Source of the DNA: an uncultured Parabacteroides sp.
Lineage (GTDB): Bacteria; Bacteroidota; Bacteroidia; Bacteroidales; Tannerellaceae
NCBI GenBank assembly: GCA_900541965.1
Contig: UQLN01000017.1
Span: forward strand, 1-64,000
Length of the DNA stretch: 64,000 nt
Reading direction: 5' to 3'
The notes under the pieces were generated by a model. The model saw only the letters and a program-made list of their open reading frames with translations, did not search any database and had not been told where the DNA came from. This document shows positions 1 through 8,596 of the stretch, piece after piece; within the stretch, counting starts at the first letter, position 1; every line of letters begins with the position of its first letter. Position numbers and translations under genes: made by a program.

Positions 1-174
1 AAAATCGTATCAAAAGGGTATAAAGATAGCCCCTTTTCACGACAGTGGAAGAGGGGGGGTATAGGGGTAGTGGCCGGAGATATATACACGGATTGAAAAA
101 TAACGTCTGAACGGAATGTAAAATAAAAAAGATTCAAACTTTTCGAAGATTATGGAAAACTTCAGAGAAAAATG

Positions 175-182
175 TAAGTTTG
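175..182 (+). promoter_or_regulatory. Bacteroidota -7 box upstream of the PNPOx-like gene
   Basis: The sequence TAAGTTTG matches the TAnnTTTG -7 element of the primary sigma factor of Bacteroidota. It lies 25 bp before the start codon at 208. No clear -33 TTTG element is visible at the expected distance. The first 174 bases of the window hold no gene that I can see. Confidence 0.55.
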
Positions 183-207
183 TACACATAAAATGTAACA
201 TAGAAAA

Positions 208-684
208 ATGAAAACGTTAGTACATACTGATAAAGAGCTGATAGAAGAGATAATCCGGAAATGTGAAATCTGTTATGCCGGATTGGCAGATACCAACGGA
301 ACCCCTTATGTTTTACCGATGAACTTTGGTTACCGGGAGGGTGTTATATATCTACATTCCGCTCAGGAAGGGAGAAGTATCTCTATTTTGGAACGGAATC
401 CACGGGTATGTATAACCTTCAGTACAGACCACGACCTGGTGTTCCAGCATCCGGAAGTGGCATGCAGTTACCGGATGCGTTCAAAAAGTGTGATTGGCTG
501 GGGAACGGTGCGGTTTGAAGAAGATTTCGACAAAAAAACGGAAGCGCTGGATATCATCATGAAACAGTATTCCGATAAAGAATTCCGTTATTCGGACCCG
601 GCAGTGAAGAATGTAAAGATATGGGTGGTCGAATTGGATGAGGTAACTTGCAAGGAATTCGGGGCACCGCATAAAAAAAGTTGA
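208..684 (+). CDS. Pyridoxamine 5'-phosphate oxidase-like flavin-binding split-barrel protein
   Basis: This 158-residue cytoplasmic protein has the pattern of the PNPOx-like split beta-barrel family, NimA-like branch. An N-terminal helix is followed by strands with YVLPMNF near residues 35-41, IYLHSAQEG near 47-55 and RVCITF near 66-71, where this family usually holds FMN, F420 or heme. Family members include nitroimidazole reductases and many flavin proteins of unknown substrate. There is no signal peptide. The gene has its own promoter box, and its TGA stop lies inside the first heptamer of an intergenic repeat. The fold call is good; the substrate cannot be read from the sequence. Confidence 0.8.
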   Translation: MKTLVHTDKELIEEIIRKCEICYAGLADTNGTPYVLPMNFGYREGVIYLHSAQEGRSISILERNPRVCITFSTDHDLVFQHPEVACSYRMRSKSVIGWGTVRFEEDFDKKTEALDIIMKQYSDKEFRYSDPAVKNVKIWVVELDEVTCKEFGAPHKKS

Positions 685-787
685 CAGTTGACAAGTGACA
701 GTTGACGGTGGGAAAACATTTTGGTGAAATTAAAATTCGCTTAGAATCAAAATATAACTGCCAAGTGTCACTTGTTAACTATCAACT
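681..787. repeat. Heptamer-iterated intergenic inverted repeat, copy 1
   Basis: The left arm at 681-708 is a run of TTGACAG-like heptamers (TTGACAG TTGACAA GTGACAG TTGACGG). The right arm at 756-787 is an imperfect reverse complement. The left arm contains the TGA stop of the preceding gene. Related copies lie at 5501, 6953, 32816 and 34751. Confidence 0.8.
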
Positions 788-793
788 ATTTTG

Positions 794-801
794 TATTTTT
801 G
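794..801 (+). promoter_or_regulatory. -7 box for the serine acetyltransferase gene
   Basis: TATTTTTG matches TAnnTTTG and sits 26 bp before the ATG at 828. It also argues that the long in-frame extension starting at 702 is not translated, because the extension would run through the repeat and this promoter. Confidence 0.6.
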
Positions 802-827
802 TTGCCAAATATGATATTCTTAAAATA

Positions 828-1727
828 ATGGGATTGCAAAAGCATAGCAGGGTGCTGAATGAAACAGTTGAAAAGCTATCGGACGAATGTTCGTATAAGC
901 AGTTGTTTCATGCCTATCGGGACGAAGAAGCACTGCCTTCCGGTGAAGTTCTGAAAGAAATCATAGACTTATGCCGGGCCATCCTGTTTCCGGGCTATTA
1001 TGGGAATGCACGTATCAGCCAGCAAACAATCCGTTTTCATACAGGAGTGAATATAGAAACACTCCATACATTACTTTCCAGGCAGATTTATGCAGGCCTG
1101 TGTTTTGCCGATACTTCCTGTACTTCCTGCCCCGAGGAAAAAATCTATACAGAGGCGGAAGCTCTTTCGGAAGCCTTTATAGCGACACTGCCGGAGATGC
1201 GCCGCCTGCTGGCAACAGATGCCGAGGCTGCATTTAACGGAGATCCTGCTGCTTGTAATATCAATGAAGTCATATTCTGTTATCCCGGTTTCCGGGCTAT
1301 TTGCAACTACCGTATTGCACACCAGCTATACTTGCTGGGTGTCCCTTTCATCCCACGTATGATTACTGAAATGGCACATTCGGAAACGGGTATCGACATT
1401 CATCCCGGGGCACAAATCGGATATTATTTCTCTATCGACCATGGTACGGGTACTGTGATTGGGGAAACAAGTGTGATAGGCAATCATGTCCGTATTTTCC
1501 AGGGAGTCAGCCTTGCCGGAGAGAAACTTCCGCCGGATGAAAACGGGAATGCGATACGGGGTGTGGCACGCCATCCGATACTGGACGATTATGTTACGGT
1601 TTATTCTAACGCCACGCTGCTGGGCAGGATTCATGTAGGTAAAGGCGCCACGGTTTGCGGCAACGTCTGGATTACCGAGGATGTTCCCGCCGGGGAGATA
1701 CGGACACAACAAGATCAGAAATATTAA
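828..1727 (+). CDS. cysE: Serine O-acetyltransferase
   Basis: The enzyme transfers acetyl from acetyl-CoA to L-serine, the first step of cysteine synthesis in the cytoplasm. The 299-residue protein has an N-terminal helical region (about 1-165) and a C-terminal left-handed beta-helix of hexapeptide repeats. The repeats include the active-site segment DHGTG with the putative catalytic His205, then GETSVIG and GVSLAG. The tail (ITEDVPAG) is typical of the family. I chose the ATG at 828 because the longer reading frame from 702 is made of intergenic repeat and promoter sequence. The long N-terminal part matches the EpsC-like serine acetyltransferases of Bacteroidota. No O-acetylserine sulfhydrylase gene is nearby. 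Confidence 0.9.
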   Translation: MGLQKHSRVLNETVEKLSDECSYKQLFHAYRDEEALPSGEVLKEIIDLCRAILFPGYYGNARISQQTIRFHTGVNIETLHTLLSRQIYAGLCFADTSCTSCPEEKIYTEAEALSEAFIATLPEMRRLLATDAEAAFNGDPAACNINEVIFCYPGFRAICNYRIAHQLYLLGVPFIPRMITEMAHSETGIDIHPGAQIGYYFSIDHGTGTVIGETSVIGNHVRIFQGVSLAGEKLPPDENGNAIRGVARHPILDDYVTVYSNATLLGRIHVGKGATVCGNVWITEDVPAGEIRTQQDQKY

Positions 1728-1749
1728 TATTAACATTCAATTAATAATC

Positions 1750-1817
1750 AACAATGGGACAACTGCTATTTTACCTACAGGCACGAATTGCCGGTTGCCT
1801 ATTGTCTATTGTCAGTT
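1750..1817. repeat. Degenerate half-copy of the intergenic heptamer repeat
   Basis: The sequence between cysE and the methyltransferase (GGCACGAATTGCCGGTTGCC, then a TTGTCTATTGTCAGTT stretch) resembles the core and right half of the repeats at 5606-5670 and 7029-7096, but no left arm is seen. It looks like a decayed copy. Confidence 0.4.
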
Positions 1818-1820
1818 AAA

Positions 1821-3317
1821 ATGAGCGAGACATTTGAAATGGTGGCCAAAACCCTTTACGGGTTGGAAGAAATACTGGCCGGCGAATTATTACCTTTAGG
1901 TGCCAACGATATTCAGATTGGCCGCCGAATGGTGTCTTTTACAGGAGATAAGGAAGTGCTTTACAAAGCCAACTTCTATTGCCGTACGGCATTGCGTATC
2001 CTTAAACCTATCTATCACTTCAAAGCAAAGGATGCCGACACTGTCTATAAGGAGGTGAAGAAAGTAGCATGGGAAGACTATATCGCCCAGGATAAAACTT
2101 TCGCAATAGACTCTGTAATCTATTCCGATGATTTCAACCACTCCAAATTTGTGGCATACCGTACGAAAGATGCGATTGTAGACTATTTCATGGAAAAGTT
2201 CGGCAAACGCCCTTCCGTCCGTGTAAATAATCCGGACCTGTATATCAATATCCATATCTCGCATAATGATTGTACACTTTCTATCGACAGTTCCGGTGAG
2301 AGCCTTCATAAACGCGGTTACCGGGCGGAACAGACCGAAGCTCCCCTGAATGAAGTGCTGGCTGCCGGTATGATATTGAAGACTGGCTGGAAAGGTGAAT
2401 CTAATTTCGTAGACCCGATGTGTGGTTCCGGTACGTTGCTGATTGAAGCGGCAATGATTGCCTTGAATATCGCTCCGGGCGTTTATCGTAAAGAGTTCGC
2501 TTTTGAAAAATGGATAGATTTCGACCAGGAACTGTTCGACCGTATCTATAATGATGAGAGCCAGGAACGGGAATTCAAGTTTAAATGTTATGGCTCCGAT
2601 ATTAATCCGGCTGCAATCGAAATTGCAGAAAAGAATGTCCGGGGTGCCGGTTTGATGAAATATATCGAATTGAAGGCTATGCCGTTCCAGCAGTTTACGG
2701 AAGCTCCCCAGCCGGGTATTATGGTAACGAATCCACCTTATGGCGAACGTCTTTCTTCGCGCGACCTGTTAGGCTTGTATGGCATGATTGGCGAACGGAT
2801 GAAACATGTATTCGTAGGTTATACTGTGTGGATTTTGAGCTATAAGGATGAATGTTTCGATAAAATCGGTTTGCGCCCCAGCGACCGGGTAAAACTGATG
2901 AACGGTTCCTTGGAATGCGAATACCGTTGTTATGAAATCTTCGAAGGAAAGAATAAAGATTATAAGAAGGCTTTGAATGAGGGTGAAGTGGAAAGGCCCG
3001 CATCCTTTGAACGCAGAGATAACGACCGGAGAGAGCGTCCGGGTTTCAAAACAGAGCGTCCGGGTTTCAACTCGGATCGTCCCGGCTTTAAGTCCGACCG
3101 TCCTGAACGTCGTTTTGCAGCCGCTCATAGCAACGATGAAGAGGAACGTGCAGCTTTTGCCCCGGGCAAACCGCGTAAACATGCGGGAAAGATGCGTTAT
3201 GAAGATGATGATGATGCTTTCGGCAGAAAGAGAAAGTTTGAGAAGTTTGACAAAAAAAGCGACCGCCCGTTTAAAAAACCGTTTAAGAAAAGGGAGAGAG
3301 GAGGCTATGAAGATTAA
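1821..3317 (+). CDS. THUMP-domain class I RNA methyltransferase (RlmL/YpsC type) with basic repeat tail
   Basis: This SAM-dependent methyltransferase probably modifies a guanine of 23S rRNA (RlmL-like) or tRNA. Residues 45-155 form a THUMP RNA-binding region. The catalytic domain spans about 165-385, with the SAM motif DPMCGSGT near 198 and the N2-methyltransferase motif NPPY at 304-307. The last 100 residues are low-complexity and highly charged, including a heptapeptide repeat of the form (E/D)RPGF(K/N)(T/S), probably an RNA-binding tail. The ATG at 1821 (MSETFEMVAK) begins where family homology should begin; the upstream in-frame ATG at 1788 lies in repeat-like DNA. The 3' end overlaps the next gene by 11 bp. 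Confidence 0.85.
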   Translation: MSETFEMVAKTLYGLEEILAGELLPLGANDIQIGRRMVSFTGDKEVLYKANFYCRTALRILKPIYHFKAKDADTVYKEVKKVAWEDYIAQDKTFAIDSVIYSDDFNHSKFVAYRTKDAIVDYFMEKFGKRPSVRVNNPDLYINIHISHNDCTLSIDSSGESLHKRGYRAEQTEAPLNEVLAAGMILKTGWKGESNFVDPMCGSGTLLIEAAMIALNIAPGVYRKEFAFEKWIDFDQELFDRIYNDESQEREFKFKCYGSDINPAAIEIAEKNVRGAGLMKYIELKAMPFQQFTEAPQPGIMVTNPPYGERLSSRDLLGLYGMIGERMKHVFVGYTVWILSYKDECFDKIGLRPSDRVKLMNGSLECEYRCYEIFEGKNKDYKKALNEGEVERPASFERRDNDRRERPGFKTERPGFNSDRPGFKSDRPERRFAAAHSNDEEERAAFAPGKPRKHAGKMRYEDDDDAFGRKRKFEKFDKKSDRPFKKPFKKRERGGYED

Positions 3318-5499
3318 GTTTTTATTGTTGCTGGGTGTATTTTCCCTTTCTAATCTATTGTCGGGCATGGCGCAGGATAAGCAATTCACATTGCATGATT
3401 TGATACCGGGAGGCAAGAATAACAGCCGTTTTGTTCCCCGTAATTTAAAGCAATTGTCGTGGTGTGGTGATACCTACCTGTATGCTAAAGGCGACAGTAT
3501 GATGAGTGGCGAAGCTGCCCGAAAAGAAACTGTGGCATTTACCCGTGAACAATTAAACGGGGCATTGAAGGCGGCCGGATTGGAAACAGTGGGCAGTATG
3601 CCTTATTTCTCGGTACCGTATAAGGATCAGCCTGTTTTGGCTTTTTATTCGAAACGGCACCGTATCCATTATAATTATAAGGAAAATAAAGTGGTAGCCG
3701 ATTACCATTTGACAAACGGATGGGGCAATTATGATTTTTGCCCGGCAAACGGTTATCTTGCGTTCACAGAAGGAAATAACTTGCAGGTACTTTCACCGGA
3801 TAATGCCGTAGGTGTGGTTACACACGAAACGGCAAGCGGAGTTGTTTGCGGTAAATCCGTCCACCAGAACGAGTTCGGTATCTATAAAGGTACATTCTGG
3901 TCGCCGAAGGGTTCGGCTCTGGCTTTTTACCGTATGGATGAAAGCATGGTGACAGACTATCCTTTTGTAAATATCGATGCACGTTGTGCCAAGGCAGAGC
4001 CTCATAAGTATCCGATGGCAGGAATGAAGAGCCATGAAGTTACGGTAGGGGTTTATAATTTGTCGTCCGGCCAGACCGTTTGGTTGAATACAGGCCTTCC
4101 GAAAGAAAAGTATCTGACGAATATCGCTTGGAGCCCGGATGAAAAAAGTATCTATATTGCCGAGTTGAACCGCGACCAGAATGAAATGCATCTGGTGCGT
4201 TATTCGGCTCTCACAGGTGAAAAAGAAGCGGAGTTGTTTACGGAAACGGATGAGCATTATGTTGAGCCGCAACATCCGGTTGTATTTCTTCCGAATAACC
4301 CTGAACAATTTATCTGGCAGAGTGAGCGGGACGGCTATCAGCATTTATACCTCTATAATACCGAAGGAAAGCTGTTGAAACAGCTAACCAAGGGCGAATG
4401 GGTGGTGATGGATGTTCTGGGTTTTGATGCCAAAGGTGAAAATCTCTTTATAACTTCTACCCAGCCACATCCGCTGAGTTCGTCTACTGTCGGAACTCCT
4501 TTAGCTATCAATGTTTGGAAAATAAATCTGAAAAAAGGGAATAGCTTATGTTTAGGAGCAAACCCCGAACTGGCAGGTGTACATAATGCAAAGCTGAGCG
4601 CTTCCGGTAAGTATTTGTTGGATACGTATGCTTCTCCATCCGTTCCCCGTGAAATCAGTTTGTTGGAAACCAATAAAGGAAAGAAATTAAATACCCTGCT
4701 GACTGCGAAAAATCCGTATGAAGGCTATGCTGTTCCGGAGATTGTAACCGGAACGATCAAGGCGGCAGATGGTGTAACAGACCTGAACTACCGTCTGATT
4801 AAGCCGGTGGGATTGGATGAAAGTAAAAAATATCCGGTAGTCGTTTGTGTATATGGAGGGCCTCATGCCCAATTGGTAACGGGAGGCTGGCTGAACGGTG
4901 CCGGAGGTTGGGATATCTATATGGCTCAGCGCGGCTATGTAATGTTTACTGTGGATAGCCGTGGTTCTGCAAACCGTGGACATGCCTTTGAAAGCGTAAT
5001 CCACCGTAACCTGGGGGTTAATGAAATGGCAGACCAGGTGAAAGGTGTCGAGTTCTTAAAGTCTCTGCCTTATGTAGATGCTGACCGTATCGGTGTGGAT
5101 GGTTGGAGCTATGGCGGTTTTATGACAACTAACCTGATGTGCTCATATCCTGAAATCTTCAAGGTAGGTGTAGCCGGTGGTCCGGTTATCGACTGGAGTA
5201 ACTACGAGATTATGTATGGCGAACGCTATATGGACCGTCCGCAGGATAATCCCGAAGGGTATAAGAATGCCAACCTGAAGCTGAAAGCCGGAAACTTGAA
5301 AGGCCGTCTGATGCTGATACATGGTGATATAGACCCGGTTGTCGTATGGCAGCATAGTCTGGGTTTCCTGAAAGCTTGTGTAGATGCCGATACCTATCCG
5401 GATTATTTTGTATATCCCCGTCATGTACACAATGTAACTGGTAAAGACCGCCCGCATTTGTTTGAAAAGATTACGCGTTACTTTGACGACAATCTTTAA
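3307..5499 (+). CDS. Secreted dipeptidyl/prolyl peptidase, S9B family (DPP IV-like)
   Basis: This serine peptidase of the prolyl oligopeptidase family cleaves N-terminal dipeptides (X-Pro or X-Ala) and is probably periplasmic. The 730-residue product begins with a signal peptide ending near GMAQ (about residue 21), followed by a beta-propeller DPPIV N-terminal domain (about 90-440) and an alpha/beta hydrolase domain (about 520-730). The predicted triad is Ser601 in GWSYGG, Asp676 in HGDIDP and His708 in RHVHN; the Asp-His spacing of 32 equals that of mammalian DPP IV. The start at 3307 overlaps the methyltransferase stop by 11 bp. The longer reading frame upstream is only the overlap with that gene. 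Confidence 0.92.
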   Translation: MKIKFLLLLGVFSLSNLLSGMAQDKQFTLHDLIPGGKNNSRFVPRNLKQLSWCGDTYLYAKGDSMMSGEAARKETVAFTREQLNGALKAAGLETVGSMPYFSVPYKDQPVLAFYSKRHRIHYNYKENKVVADYHLTNGWGNYDFCPANGYLAFTEGNNLQVLSPDNAVGVVTHETASGVVCGKSVHQNEFGIYKGTFWSPKGSALAFYRMDESMVTDYPFVNIDARCAKAEPHKYPMAGMKSHEVTVGVYNLSSGQTVWLNTGLPKEKYLTNIAWSPDEKSIYIAELNRDQNEMHLVRYSALTGEKEAELFTETDEHYVEPQHPVVFLPNNPEQFIWQSERDGYQHLYLYNTEGKLLKQLTKGEWVVMDVLGFDAKGENLFITSTQPHPLSSSTVGTPLAINVWKINLKKGNSLCLGANPELAGVHNAKLSASGKYLLDTYASPSVPREISLLETNKGKKLNTLLTAKNPYEGYAVPEIVTGTIKAADGVTDLNYRLIKPVGLDESKKYPVVVCVYGGPHAQLVTGGWLNGAGGWDIYMAQRGYVMFTVDSRGSANRGHAFESVIHRNLGVNEMADQVKGVEFLKSLPYVDADRIGVDGWSYGGFMTTNLMCSYPEIFKVGVAGGPVIDWSNYEIMYGERYMDRPQDNPEGYKNANLKLKAGNLKGRLMLIHGDIDPVVVWQHSLGFLKACVDADTYPDYFVYPRHVHNVTGKDRPHLFEKITRYFDDNL

Positions 5500-5500
5500 G

Positions 5501-5670
5501 CAGTTGACAGTTGACAAGTGATAGTTGACAGTCAGGGGGAAAGAGTGAAATACAAGAGAGAGAAATAAGGAGACAAGAAAGATAAAAAGTAATAACCATA
5601 AAAAAGGCAGTTGCCGATTGATAGGGACAGTTTGTATTTTAACTGTCAACTGTCACTTGTCAACTGTCAC
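5501..5670. repeat. Heptamer-iterated intergenic inverted repeat, copy 2
   Basis: The left arm 5501-5532 begins 1 nt after the peptidase stop. The right arm 5641-5670 is close to its reverse complement. A core at 5606-5640 (GGCAGTTGCCGATTGATAGG, then CAGTTTGTATTTT) is shared with copy 3. The element ends 9 nt before purD. Confidence 0.85.
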
Positions 5671-5679
5671 CTAAAAAAG

Positions 5680-6951
5680 ATGAACATACTACTATTAGGC
5701 TCAGGCGGCCGTGAACATGCGATAGCCTGGAAAATAGCACAGAGTCCGAAGGTGGACAAGTTATTTATTGCGCCCGGAAATGCAGGGACTGCTTTTGCCG
5801 GAACCAATGTCGATATAAAAGCGGATGATTTTGCTGCAATTAAGAATTTTGTATTGGCAAACCAGGTCAATATGGTTGTGGTAGGCCCGGAAGACCCATT
5901 GGTGAAAGGTGTATATGATTTCTTTAAAAATGATGCGGCATTGGCAGGAATACCTGTTATAGGCCCGTCTAAAGAAGGCGCCCAGTTGGAAGGGAGCAAG
6001 GATTTTGCAAAAGCATTTATGATGCGGCATGCTATTCCGACTGCACGGTATAAAAGCATCTCGGCAGAAAATTTGCAGGAAGGATATGCTTTTCTGGAAG
6101 AGTTACAGGCTCCGTATGTATTGAAAGCGGACGGCCTGGCTGCCGGTAAAGGCGTTTTAATCCTTGATACCTTGGAGGAAGCGAAAAAAGAATTAGGCGA
6201 TATGTTAGGAGGAATGTTCGGTGATGCCAGCAAGACTGTCGTTATTGAAGAATTTCTGGATGGTATCGAATGTTCTGTATTCGTAATGACTGACGGTAAC
6301 GATTATAAGGTGCTTCCCGTTGCGAAAGATTACAAACGTATCGGCGAAGGAAATACAGGTTTGAATACCGGAGGTATGGGAGCCGTTTCACCGGTCCCGT
6401 TTGCAGACGATGCGTTTATGGCCAAAGTGGACGAACGCATTATTCGCCCGACTGTGGAAGGTCTGAAAGCAGAGAATATAGATTACAAAGGTTTTATCTT
6501 CCTCGGATTGATTAACGTGAAGAATGAGCCGATGGTTATCGAATATAACTGCCGTATGGGAGATCCGGAAACCGAAGTGGTCATGCTTCGTATCCAGAGC
6601 GACCTGGTTGATTTGTTGGAAGGCGTTGCCGAAGGAAACCTCGGTAGCCGTGTATTGAAGGAAGATCCGCGTGCTGCTGTTACGGTTATGCTGGTTAGCG
6701 GCGGATATCCGGAAGCATATGAAAAGGGAAAAGTTATCACTGGTTTGGAGCATGTTTCATCCGATAATATCCTGTTTCATGCCGGAACAAAATCCGCTAA
6801 CGGACAAATTCTTACGAATGGCGGACGTGTAATTGCTGTCAGCTCTTATGGTGCGACTAAAGAAGAAGCGTTGGCTCAATCTTTTGCCGGAGCAAAAACG
6901 ATCGATTTTGAAAAGAAATATTTCCGTAGGGATATCGGATTTGACCTTTAA
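5680..6951 (+). CDS. purD: Phosphoribosylamine-glycine ligase (GAR synthetase)
   Basis: The enzyme ligates glycine to 5-phosphoribosylamine with ATP, the second step of de novo purine synthesis. The 423-residue protein shows the family order: N-terminal domain starting MNILLLGSGGREHA, ATP-grasp domain (about 100-325) with KADGLAAGKGV, GGMGAVSPVP and the metal-binding NCRMGDPETE, and a C-terminal domain ending near FRRDIG. The start at 5680 begins exactly at the conserved N-terminus; the upstream in-frame codons lie in the intergenic repeat. purE is also in this window, about 27 kb away, so the purine genes are dispersed. Confidence 0.96.
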   Translation: MNILLLGSGGREHAIAWKIAQSPKVDKLFIAPGNAGTAFAGTNVDIKADDFAAIKNFVLANQVNMVVVGPEDPLVKGVYDFFKNDAALAGIPVIGPSKEGAQLEGSKDFAKAFMMRHAIPTARYKSISAENLQEGYAFLEELQAPYVLKADGLAAGKGVLILDTLEEAKKELGDMLGGMFGDASKTVVIEEFLDGIECSVFVMTDGNDYKVLPVAKDYKRIGEGNTGLNTGGMGAVSPVPFADDAFMAKVDERIIRPTVEGLKAENIDYKGFIFLGLINVKNEPMVIEYNCRMGDPETEVVMLRIQSDLVDLLEGVAEGNLGSRVLKEDPRAAVTVMLVSGGYPEAYEKGKVITGLEHVSSDNILFHAGTKSANGQILTNGGRVIAVSSYGATKEEALAQSFAGAKTIDFEKKYFRRDIGFDL

Positions 6952-6952
6952 A

Positions 6953-7096
6953 TAGTTGACAGTTGACAAGTGACAGTTGACAGTTTAAAGAGAATATGGA
7001 TTTAATAATTAAAAAATAAAATAAATAGGGCAGTTGTCCGTTGACAAAGGCAGTTTGTATTTTAACTGTCACTTGTCGACTGTCAACTGTCAACTG
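6953..7096. repeat. Heptamer-iterated intergenic inverted repeat, copy 3
   Basis: The left arm (6954-6983) starts 2 nt after the purD stop. The right arm (7064-7096) ends 2 nt before the next start codon. The core at 7029-7063 is nearly the same as that of copy 2. Confidence 0.85.
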
Positions 7097-7098
7097 CT

Positions 7099-8109
7099 AT
7101 GGCTTCATACAGTAATTATAGCCGGAAGTCCAGGTTTTCTAATCTTTCAACATTCCTGCCCGCGTTGTTGGCATGTATGGTGTGTTGGGTGGTGAGTTAT
7201 ATTTATTCCGTAGGGTATCCGGTTTATGGTGAGGTTTCATCTACCCCCTTGTGGAATGCCATTTGCCGGATTTTGCCGGGGAAGGCATTTACTTATATGA
7301 TCGGTATGGTACTGATGTTCGGGGGGGCATTCCTTTTGCATCGTGCCAATTATGTGCTGGCATTGATCCGGGAGAAAACGATGTTGCCTTTCCTCTTTTA
7401 TGTATTATTTATAAGCACGAACCCAGACTTTTTTCCTCTGAAATCAACCTCATTAGGCGTTTTTTGCCTGATATTGGCACTTTACCAGTTGTTTCTTACC
7501 TATCATGACCCGGAAACGCAGGCTGAAGCCTATAATGCGGCGTTGCTGGTAGGGGTAGGAAGCCTTCTCTGGATACACCTGCTTTGGTTTTTGCCTCTGT
7601 TGTGGGTCGGAATGTATAATTTCCGTTCGTTGACACCCCGTACTTTTATTGCTTCTTTGTTGGGAGTGGGTACGGTTTACTGGTTTCAGTTGGGGTGGTG
7701 TGTCTGGCAACAGGATTATACCCCTTTTACGCAGGTATTTCCTTTGCTGTTTAAAGTTCGTTTACTTTCTATCGGCGGTATTGCTACGGTAGACTGGATA
7801 AGCATTGCAGTCATGCTCCTGCTTACGGTAGTTGCCTCGATCAATATACTAACGCATGAGTATGAAGATTCTTTGCGTTCCCGCCAATACCTTTTCTTTT
7901 TGATATTAATGGCAATCTGGGCGTTTGGGCTTTATTTCCTGTATGAGCAGGTTTCGGAAGAGTTTCTGGAAACGGCTTGTATTCCGGTATCGATATTGGT
8001 TGCCCACTTTTTTACGGTAGCACGGGGAAAAGTGGTCTTCTGGTCGTTTTATGCAACATTAGTCCTGTTTATTGCATTCTTATTTATACGTTTATGGAAT
8101 TTCTTATAG
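7099..8109 (+). CDS. Polytopic membrane protein of unknown function (DUF6427-like)
   Basis: The 336-residue protein is almost all hydrophobic, with about nine to ten predicted membrane segments separated by short basic or aromatic loops (for example LRSRQY near residue 257). It resembles conserved Bacteroidota inner-membrane proteins without assigned function, which are often found near the YqaA-type gene that follows. No catalytic motif is visible. It lies directly after repeat copy 3, and its 3' end overlaps the next gene by 16 bp, so the two are probably co-translated. The DUF assignment is from memory of the family pattern and is tentative. Confidence 0.7.
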   Translation: MASYSNYSRKSRFSNLSTFLPALLACMVCWVVSYIYSVGYPVYGEVSSTPLWNAICRILPGKAFTYMIGMVLMFGGAFLLHRANYVLALIREKTMLPFLFYVLFISTNPDFFPLKSTSLGVFCLILALYQLFLTYHDPETQAEAYNAALLVGVGSLLWIHLLWFLPLLWVGMYNFRSLTPRTFIASLLGVGTVYWFQLGWCVWQQDYTPFTQVFPLLFKVRLLSIGGIATVDWISIAVMLLLTVVASINILTHEYEDSLRSRQYLFFLILMAIWAFGLYFLYEQVSEEFLETACIPVSILVAHFFTVARGKVVFWSFYATLVLFIAFLFIRLWNFL

Positions 8110-8543
8110 AATATGGATATATAGGTGTTTTTATAGCATCTTTTCTGGCTGCTACTATTTTGCCTTTTAGCAGCGAAGTTGTGCTGACGGGGGTATTGCT
8201 GGCTGGAGCATCCTATTGGCCTTGTATGATTGCCGCTTCGATCGGTAATTTTCTGGGTGGGATGAGTTGTTACTGGCTGGGAATGCTCGGTAAGGTAGAA
8301 TGGATAGAAAAATATCTGAAACTGGATGCTGCAAAGTTACAGAAAGTGCAGGATTGGATTAAAGATAAAGGTTCGTGGATGGCATTTTTTGTATTCCTTC
8401 CCGGTATCGGCGATTTTATTGCTGTCGCATTGGGTTTCCTCCGGGGGAATATCTGGATTGTGGCCATCTCCATGTTCCTGGGTAAGGCGTTGAGGTATTG
8501 GATTTGGATGGAGTTTGTATATAAAGTGCAACAGATGCTTTAA
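8094..8543 (+). CDS. YqaA/DedA-like SNARE-associated membrane protein
   Basis: The 149-residue protein has an N-terminal re-entrant segment (YIGVFIASFLAATILPFSSE) typical of YqaA-type DedA relatives, a glycine-rich middle (IGNFLGGMSCYWLG) and two C-terminal membrane helices with the FxxFLPGIGDF motif near 99-110. DedA relatives are linked to lipid-carrier recycling across the inner membrane; the exact substrate is not known here. I chose the ATG at 8094, which overlaps the upstream membrane protein by 16 bp; the longer frame from 7977 is a shadow of that gene. Confidence 0.82.
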   Translation: MEFLIEYGYIGVFIASFLAATILPFSSEVVLTGVLLAGASYWPCMIAASIGNFLGGMSCYWLGMLGKVEWIEKYLKLDAAKLQKVQDWIKDKGSWMAFFVFLPGIGDFIAVALGFLRGNIWIVAISMFLGKALRYWIWMEFVYKVQQML

Positions 8544-8596
8544 AAGCAATCCTCGCTGTTATTGAAAAATCATTTATCATTATAAAATAATACAAC

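Noticed and set aside
702..827. In-frame N-terminal extension of the serine acetyltransferase from an ATG at 702
   Set aside because: The extension is coded by intergenic repeat and promoter DNA; the -7 box at 794 lies inside it, so the transcript would start after it.
2977..3306. Long in-frame extension of the dipeptidyl peptidase gene
   Set aside because: It is the other reading frame of the methyltransferase tail. The start at 3307 is followed by a proper signal peptide.
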